DNA of 61,439 nucleotides, taken from assembly GCA_031266665.1 (NCBI GenBank), contig JAISAO010000069.1:1-61439 (forward strand), written 5' to 3'. Below are positions 56,896 to 61,439 of the stretch, piece by piece (within the stretch, counting starts at the first letter, position 1; each line of letters opens with the position of its first letter). The DNA is from Propionibacteriaceae bacterium. GTDB taxonomy: Bacteria; Actinomycetota; Actinomycetes; Propionibacteriales; Propionibacteriaceae. The position numbers and the translations under genes were made by a program. The notes beneath the pieces are model-generated. The model was not told where the DNA came from, ran no database searches, and was given only the letters and a program-made list of their open reading frames with translations.

Positions 56896-57954
56896 ATGGG
56901 ATTCAACGATCTCGTCTTCCCCTTCCACCAGGCCACCAGGTGGAGCGAGCGGCCCGCCGGCCCGGGCGTCATCAAAGGCACCGTGCTGCACCACGCCGTC
57001 GCCACCAACTTCGCGGCCGTCCGGGCCACTTTCCAGTCCCCGACCGCGACCACCTCCGCCCACTACGGGGTCTGGGACGTGTCCGTCGAGCAGTACGTCC
57101 ACGACTGGCATGAGGCCTGGGCCAACGGCTCCGACTGGCACAACGCCCACTGCGTCAGCATCGAGCATGTCAACAGCACCGCCGCGTGGCCGTATCCCCT
57201 GGCCGCGAACACTCTGGTGACCGGGGCCAGGCTGGTCGCCGCCATCCACCGCTTCTATGGCTGCGGGCGCCCCGAGCACGGCGTCAACGTGTGGAAGCAC
57301 AAGGAGGTCGCCGACCCCAAGTGGGCCACCGAGTGCCCGGGCGCGTACTTCGAGAACAACCTGAAGTGGTACATCGGTAACGCCCAGCACTACTACGACA
57401 CCCAGGACTACGACTCTGACCCGCCCTTCAAGATTTTCGACTGGCCTGGGACCGGCGGCTCCGGCGACGTTTGGACCGGCGGGTCGTCCGGCGGCAATTC
57501 GTCCGGTGGCAGCCTCGACATGCGGTACATGGTCAAGACCCAGGCCCACGGGTGGCTGCCCGAGGTCCTGAACCTGACCGACTACGCCGGCTGGCAGGAC
57601 TCCCCGATCACCGACGTGGCCATGTCCTTCTGGCTGGGCGAGTCCTCGACCGGCAGCATGTGGTACCAGGTCCACCTGTTGGGCGGCGGCTGGCTGCCCC
57701 CTGTGACCGGCTACAACACCGCCGATCACAACAACGGGTACGCGGGCATGGGCAACGGCCAACCTATCGACGCGATTCGCGCGTACATCAACAGCCCCCA
57801 GGGGAACAGGGTCGTCGCGTATCGGGTCGCCCCGGTCGGCCAGGGCTACTACGACTGGCAGCGCGACGACGAGACCACCAACGGGCAGGACGGGTACGCG
57901 GGCGCGTTCGGCGTCAAGATCGGCAAACTCCAAGCCCACATCACCGCCTACTAG
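56896..57954 (+). CDS. Endolysin: N-acetylmuramoyl-L-alanine amidase with W-rich binding domain
   Basis: 352 residues from ATG 56896 with AAGGAAA upstream. The N-terminal amidase_2/PGRP domain (about 1-170) has the metal-binding candidates His32/His33 in LHHAVAT, His135 in WKHKE and Cys147 in TECPG. A Gly/Ser linker leads to Trp-rich repeats (about 205-352) shared with the stand-alone protein at 55258. It cuts peptidoglycan between muramic acid and the stem peptide at lysis. It directly precedes the holin gene. Confidence 0.92.
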   Translation: MGFNDLVFPFHQATRWSERPAGPGVIKGTVLHHAVATNFAAVRATFQSPTATTSAHYGVWDVSVEQYVHDWHEAWANGSDWHNAHCVSIEHVNSTAAWPYPLAANTLVTGARLVAAIHRFYGCGRPEHGVNVWKHKEVADPKWATECPGAYFENNLKWYIGNAQHYYDTQDYDSDPPFKIFDWPGTGGSGDVWTGGSSGGNSSGGSLDMRYMVKTQAHGWLPEVLNLTDYAGWQDSPITDVAMSFWLGESSTGSMWYQVHLLGGGWLPPVTGYNTADHNNGYAGMGNGQPIDAIRAYINSPQGNRVVAYRVAPVGQGYYDWQRDDETTNGQDGYAGAFGVKIGKLQAHITAY

Positions 57955-57968
57955 GAAGGAAACCAATC

Positions 57969-58202
57969 ATGCGAACCATGGGCACTTGGGCGTTCTGGCG
58001 GGCCGTCCTCGAACGAGCTGGCTCAACCTTCCTGGAGGCCTTCATTCCCCTTGTCGGGACTGGCCCGTTGACCGGGCTGGACTGGCCGCAGGCTTTGGGC
58101 CTGGCCGGGTCGGCGGCTTTCCTGTCGGTCCTCAAATCCCTGCTGGCCGGTCTGCGGGGCGGTTCGCCGTCGGTCGGCGGCCAAGAGACCCTGGGGGCCT
58201 GA
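57969..58202 (+). CDS. Holin (r1t-like)
   Basis: 77 residues from ATG 57969 with AAGGAAA upstream. WAFWRAVLERAGSTFLEAF and ALGLAGSAAFLSVLKSLLAG match the r1t holin pattern of actinophages: two membrane helices with an aromatic amphipathic start. It permeabilises the membrane and releases the endolysin encoded just upstream. Confidence 0.88.
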   Translation: MRTMGTWAFWRAVLERAGSTFLEAFIPLVGTGPLTGLDWPQALGLAGSAAFLSVLKSLLAGLRGGSPSVGGQETLGA

Positions 58203-58203
58203 C

Positions 58204-58482
58204 ATGGCCGTCGAGGTCTTGGTCGCGGTCCTGGGGCTGGCCGGGTCGGCCCTGGTCGCGGTGCTGGCGTCCCGCAGCCAGGCGACGGCCGTGCTCGGGA
58301 CGCTCACCCAGGCCTTCCAGGACCGGATCGCCCAGTTGGAGGGCCGGGTCGAGGACCTGTGGAGGGCGCGGCGGGAGGACGCCTCCCTGATCCGTCGGAT
58401 GGGCGACCAGATCGACATCCTGGAGGACCACATCTGGAAGGAGAAGGGACCACCGCCGCCGCCCCGCCCAGAGGGCCTGTGA
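58204..58482 (+). CDS. Membrane-anchored coiled-coil lysis-module protein
   Basis: 92 residues from ATG 58204, one base after the holin stop. One N-terminal membrane helix (VEVLVAVLGLAGSALVAVLA) is followed by a long heptad-rich helix (LEGRVEDLWRARREDASLI) and a Pro-rich end. Similar proteins follow holins in many actinophages and are proposed second holins or DUF2746-like. Role not proven. Confidence 0.75.
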   Translation: MAVEVLVAVLGLAGSALVAVLASRSQATAVLGTLTQAFQDRIAQLEGRVEDLWRARREDASLIRRMGDQIDILEDHIWKEKGPPPPPRPEGL

Positions 58483-58494
58483 CGGCGAGAGGCA

Positions 58495-58535
58495 CGCCCC
58501 CCGGGGGCCGACATGAGAGCGGCCCCCGGGGGGCG
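58495..58535. terminator. 16-bp perfect bidirectional terminator hairpin
   Basis: CGCCCCCCGGGGGCCG (58495-58510) pairs without mismatch to CGGCCCCCGGGGGGCG (58520-58535) around a 9-nt loop. It sits exactly between the rightward late operon and the leftward cluster, whose last gene ends 12 bp away, so it can stop transcription from both sides. Confidence 0.85.
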
Positions 58536-58546
58536 CTTCCACGTCC

Positions 58547-59221
58547 TCAGGCGTTCTCCCCGGCCGTGTCTAGGGCCTCGATGTCGCCCCGACGGCCGAT
58601 GGTGTAAACCGTCCCGTCGCGGCCGGCGGCGACGGTCGGGCTGGCCGGCGGCGGGTCGCCCGGCCGACCGGTGACGGCCACGTCCACCCCCAGTTCCCGG
58701 ACGGCGGCAGACATGGCCAGCCAGTATCCGTCGAAAACGGTCTCCAGCCGGCCGTCGGTGATGATCCACTCGGACCAAGGGCACTTAAGCGTCCAATATT
58801 CGTCGTCCCATTTGAGGTTGACTGGGATCTTGGGCTGGCCGGGCCATTCGTCGGCTAGGGCGAGGGCGTCAGACTCTATGTCCTCCAGGACCCAGCAGCT
58901 GGCGGCGCAGGCGCAGCTCGGCTTTTCGATCCACCAGTCGCCGTCAAACCAGACGTGGGGCACGCCGTGGAAGAGGATCGGATCGCCGTTCGTCCCTTCA
59001 CAGCAGCATCCCTCCCCGGGGCCGACACCGTCCGGGTTGTGCTCGTCGTCGCCGCAAGAACAGACGTCGCATTCCTCCGGCCAGTGCGTGTCTGCGGGGC
59101 ACGGGTCGATCTCGCAGCCGTCGTGATAGGCGATGGGCTCAAGGCATTCGAGGGACCATCCGTCCAACTCGGGGCCGTCCGGAGTGTCTCTAAATTCGAG
59201 GATGAGAACGTGGTCGGCCAT
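58547..59221 (-). CDS. Cys-rich phage protein of unknown function
   Basis: 224 residues from ATG 59221, two bases after the previous gene's stop. Residues 40-110 hold many Cys (ECDVCSCG, GCCCEG, CACAASC), suggesting metal binding. The C-terminal part looks like a small mixed domain with GRDGTVYTIGRRGD. Last gene of the leftward cluster. No homologous family recognised. Confidence 0.7.
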   Translation of the reverse strand: MADHVLILEFRDTPDGPELDGWSLECLEPIAYHDGCEIDPCPADTHWPEECDVCSCGDDEHNPDGVGPGEGCCCEGTNGDPILFHGVPHVWFDGDWWIEKPSCACAASCWVLEDIESDALALADEWPGQPKIPVNLKWDDEYWTLKCPWSEWIITDGRLETVFDGYWLAMSAAVRELGVDVAVTGRPGDPPPASPTVAAGRDGTVYTIGRRGDIEALDTAGENA

Positions 59222-59223
59222 GG

Positions 59224-59730
59224 CTAGCACCATTCCGGGTTGTCTTTGGACCATTGGGCGCTACGGGCGGCCATGCGGTCGTAGGCGGCGTCCCACCCGG
59301 TCGCGGGGTCGTTGGTCATGTACTCGATCCAGGCGGCGGTGTCTTCCCAGTCGTCCTCACCCATGTCCGGGTAGTCCTCCCAAGTGATGGCGTCGTCGCC
59401 GGCCACGTGGTTGACGGCGTGACGGGCGACGAGCTCGTGGTCGCACGGTCGGACAAGACATCCGCTGGGGCACGGGAAAACGCTTCGGGTGTCCTCGTGG
59501 CGGGCGATCCGGGTGAGGATCACGGCCAGGTCGAGGGCCTGGGCGTCGGTCAGGTAGGCGACGGCTCTGTTGGCCCTGTCGGGGCCCGGCGGGCGGGAGG
59601 CGAAGAAATCGACGGTGACCCCGACCGACGACTCGTCGCCGCGTCCCTCGCCCACGAGAATGTATCCGCCTTCCAACGAGACGGAGCAGGGGCCGCCCGC
59701 CGCGCGGCGGACGAAGACCATATCAGTCAT
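59224..59730 (-). CDS. Phage protein of unknown function
   Basis: 168 residues from ATG 59730 with GAAAGGAC upstream on the minus strand. A beta-rich N-terminus (VSLEGGYILVGEGRG) is joined to a Trp/Asp-rich C-terminus (YPDMGEDDWEDTAAWIEYM). Cys at 93-102 (CPSGCLVRPC) could bind metal. Position in an early-gene-like cluster suggests a host-takeover or regulatory role, without direct support. Confidence 0.7.
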   Translation of the reverse strand: MTDMVFVRRAAGGPCSVSLEGGYILVGEGRGDESSVGVTVDFFASRPPGPDRANRAVAYLTDAQALDLAVILTRIARHEDTRSVFPCPSGCLVRPCDHELVARHAVNHVAGDDAITWEDYPDMGEDDWEDTAAWIEYMTNDPATGWDAAYDRMAARSAQWSKDNPEWC

Positions 59731-59754
59731 TAGTGTTGTCCTTTCTCTTGTTTC

Positions 59755-60309
59755 TCAGAGGATGTCGATTAGCCCGGGGGCCAGGGCCGGGTCGAGGCGG
59801 CGCATCCCCAGCGCCCCCCGCCAAACGACGGGCTCCGAGAGGGGCCTGGGATCGGCCAGCTTGAGATGTCGGGAGGTCTCGGGGGATGCCGGACTCCACT
59901 CGGCCCACGGCGAGCAGAGGGGCGGCAGTATGGCCCCGCCGATCAGGGCGTAGTAATCCCCGTACCTGCCAGCGTCAACGGCGTCCCGTATGGCCCGCCG
60001 CCGTGTCTCCCACCGGCAATCCCCCGCGTGATGCACGCCGACGAGGTTGACCACTCCGATGATCGCGCCCGCCGGGGCGTTGATCCGGTCGAGGGTCTTC
60101 CCCGCCGGGAGCGCCTTGTCCCACGGGCCGCGTCGGGCCAGCATATCGGCCCACGCGGCCTCATCGTCTGTCAGGGCCGCGTGGACGAGGACTGGACCCC
60201 TGTAGTCCCCGGCGATATTCCGGCGTCGGTTCTCCACGTTTTTCCCGCCATAGATTATCGCCCAAGCCCAGGGTTGCCTGACCGTCATTATCCGTATCTC
60301 AGTTTTCAT
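59755..60309 (-). CDS. ASCH-domain protein
   Basis: 184 residues. The start MTVRQPWAWAIIYGGKNVENR and YRGPVLVHAA are the hallmark of ASCH/PUA-like folds, which bind RNA or modified nucleotides and are common in phage accessory clusters. Its start overlaps the upstream gene's stop by four bases (ATGA). ASCH proteins have been linked to amidohydrolase activity on N4-acetylcytidine and to RNA regulation; which applies here is not known. Confidence 0.85.
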   Translation of the reverse strand: MKTEIRIMTVRQPWAWAIIYGGKNVENRRRNIAGDYRGPVLVHAALTDDEAAWADMLARRGPWDKALPAGKTLDRINAPAGAIIGVVNLVGVHHAGDCRWETRRRAIRDAVDAGRYGDYYALIGGAILPPLCSPWAEWSPASPETSRHLKLADPRPLSEPVVWRGALGMRRLDPALAPGLIDIL

Positions 60310-60668
60310 GATGTTTTCCTCTCGTTGTGGCGGGGCGCTTGCCGGACGCGCGCGGCCAAGTCAGGACGACCGGCCCGAGTGCAGGCGTGGGCTAAACCGT
60401 CCCGACTCGTGTGCAGAGTTTTGACGATCGACGCCGGGGCGACACCGTTATTGACAAGCCATTCGATTTCTTCGACGGCGGCGAGGCCTCGCGGGCGCGC
60501 GGGCGCGGGCTCGGTCGCCCGGGCGATACCAGCCAGGCAGGCCACGGCCAGGTTTAGGGTGTCGAGGACGGCGGCCCGCCGCCACGGCTCGGACAAATCC
60601 CCGGAGAAAGCCCATTCGACGAGGCGTTGTTTGATCTCGGCCTGGACGTGGTCTCTGACGGTCGTCAT
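60306..60668 (-). CDS. Small helical phage protein with HTH-like C-terminus
   Basis: 120 residues from ATG 60668. All-helical; residues 65-110 (IEWLVNNGVAPASIVKTLHTSRDGLAHACTRAG; quoted in parts) look like a helix-turn-helix that could bind DNA. Overlaps both neighbours by four bases, so it is part of a coupled run. Could be a small regulator or replication accessory. Confidence 0.65.
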   Translation of the reverse strand: MTTVRDHVQAEIKQRLVEWAFSGDLSEPWRRAAVLDTLNLAVACLAGIARATEPAPARPRGLAAVEEIEWLVNNGVAPASIVKTLHTSRDGLAHACTRAGRPDLAARVRQAPRHNERKTS

Positions 60669-61027
60669 GTTTCATCCCATAGGGTCTGTTGGCCGGCCGC
60701 CCGTCGGGCCGCCGCGACAGTGGCCCGCCGGGTCTCGGCGTGATGATCCCGGTCGTAATGCAAATGACACCCTTGACACATGGCCCGTAGGTTTTCGGGG
60801 CGGCAATCCTCGGGCGTGTGATTCAGGTGCGCGACGGTCAGAACGACCAGTGATCCGGTGTCGATCGCGGGGTTCGCGTGACGGTTCGGGCATCGGCTTT
60901 GATGCCCGCGCCCGCATTCCCCGGAGCATTCGCAGCGCAAACCGGCCCGGTCGACCTTGATGGCGGCGGCGATGGCCTTCCAATCGCGCGGGTAACGGTG
61001 TTTCTGAGAGGCGCGGATGGGGCTCAT
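60665..61027 (-). CDS. HNH-type zinc nuclease-like protein
   Basis: 120 residues from ATG 61027. A Cys-rich stretch (CECSGECGRGHQSRC) precedes VVLTVAHLNH, ENLRAMCQGCHLHYD, the HNH/zinc-finger core. It lies directly after a DNA adenine methylase gene, a pairing common in phage early regions. Whether it cleaves DNA alone or assists the methylase-associated restriction is unknown. Overlaps neighbours by four bases on each side. Confidence 0.85.
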   Translation of the reverse strand: MSPIRASQKHRYPRDWKAIAAAIKVDRAGLRCECSGECGRGHQSRCPNRHANPAIDTGSLVVLTVAHLNHTPEDCRPENLRAMCQGCHLHYDRDHHAETRRATVAAARRAAGQQTLWDET

Positions 61028-61439
61028 GCCGCCGCCCAGAGGGGCTGTTGCGGGCCGGGCTGGTAATTCGTCCAAACGGACTCGACCCGGGCGGCCCCGG
61101 ACGAGGCGCGGGCTGGCAAGTCCGTCCGCGCCCAGGCCTTGAGCCGCCGGTCGTACAAATCCGACCGATACCCGCACAACAACACTTTTCCCCGGCAGGA
61201 GGTCAGCGCGTCCAGCAGTTCCTCGTGCTCGGCCTCGGATTTCATCTCGTGCGCGTACATGCCCCTCGAATCACAGCGCACATCCGTGAGGTACGGCGGG
61301 TCTACCATGAACACCGTCCCCGCCCGGTCATACGCCGCGATAACCTCTAAGGCCGGCCGGCACTCCAAGGAGGCCTGGAGCAGCCTCTCGGCGCACGGGG
61401 CCATCCGGGCCAGGTAGCCCTTCAGGTAACGGGGGCTGG
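61024..61439 (-). CDS. D12-class DNA adenine N6-methyltransferase, C-terminal part
   Basis: The frame is open to the window edge, so the N-terminus is missing; about 137 residues are seen. The catalytic motif IV is VDPPYL, followed by EEHEELLDALTSC-like helix (SEAEHEELLDAL) and GKVLLCGYRSDLYD, as in Dam-type D12 enzymes. It probably methylates phage DNA to avoid host restriction. A frame-internal ATG at 61404 is not the true start because coding similarity (SPRYLKGYLAR) continues upstream. Confidence 0.88.
   Translation of the reverse strand, partial: SPRYLKGYLARMAPCAERLLQASLECRPALEVIAAYDRAGTVFMVDPPYLTDVRCDSRGMYAHEMKSEAEHEELLDALTSCRGKVLLCGYRSDLYDRRLKAWARTDLPARASSGAARVESVWTNYQPGPQQPLWAAA

Noticed and set aside
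32500..61439. attR inside the window
   Set aside because: I found no second copy of the tRNA-Lys 3' end after the integrase.

Overview
The window is about 61 kb of very GC-rich DNA. Codon use, GTG starts, four-base ATGA/GTGA operon overlaps, a mycothiol/glutathione-type hydroquinone reductase, a nitrobindin-YgfZ gene pair and SH3-NlpC/P60 hydrolases all point to an actinomycete (Actinomycetota). The genus cannot be fixed from the sequence alone.

Chromosomal part (1-32427). It opens with the tail of a glutathionyl-hydroquinone-reductase-like gene. Next come an S51 peptidase behind a structured leader, a divergent aldo/keto reductase-TetR pair with twin operators, and a small membrane protein, nitrobindin-like protein and YgfZ-like protein set. 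From 5.5 to 20.3 kb lies a near-complete system for taking up and degrading unsaturated uronate oligosaccharides: a sugar ABC transporter without its own ATPase, a GH88 unsaturated uronyl hydrolase, a heparinase II/III-family lyase, a DUF2264 protein, KduI, KduD, KDG kinase and KDPG aldolase. A DeoR-headed, LacI-bodied regulator and an MFS exporter follow. The housekeeping stretch after that has dnaX (with a strange N-terminal extension), a four-SH3 NlpC/P60 hydrolase, a minimal zinc metallopeptidase, a membrane-anchored protein carrying an isolated GroEL-type apical domain, and a YibE/F membrane protein.

Prophage part (32428-61439). A tRNA-Lys(TTT) is followed at once by a tyrosine integrase, so the tRNA 3' end is the likely attL. 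A siphovirus late operon then reads rightward: HNH, terminase small and large subunits, portal, MuF-like head protein with a predicted nuclease toxin tail, connector, scaffold, decoration, capsid, connectors, tail tube, G/GT chaperones with a GGGAAAA frameshift site, tape measure, Dit, Tal-like protein, tail accessory proteins, a GH18-domain protein, amidase endolysin and holin. Two lipoprotein genes lie antisense inside this operon behind their own promoter and look like lysogenic-conversion morons. A 16-bp perfect hairpin separates the late operon from a leftward cluster of small genes (ASCH, HNH, adenine methylase) that runs off the window. The right attachment site, repressor and replication genes are not in view.

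A recurring theme in the chromosomal part is repeat DNA that has entered or expanded inside genes: a palindromic element read in two different frames in two genes, a second inverted-repeat element inside ygfZ, an imperfect tandem amplification of the start of eda, repetitive expansions in dnaX, the lyase and the DUF2264 protein, and an interspersed GC-rich palindrome.
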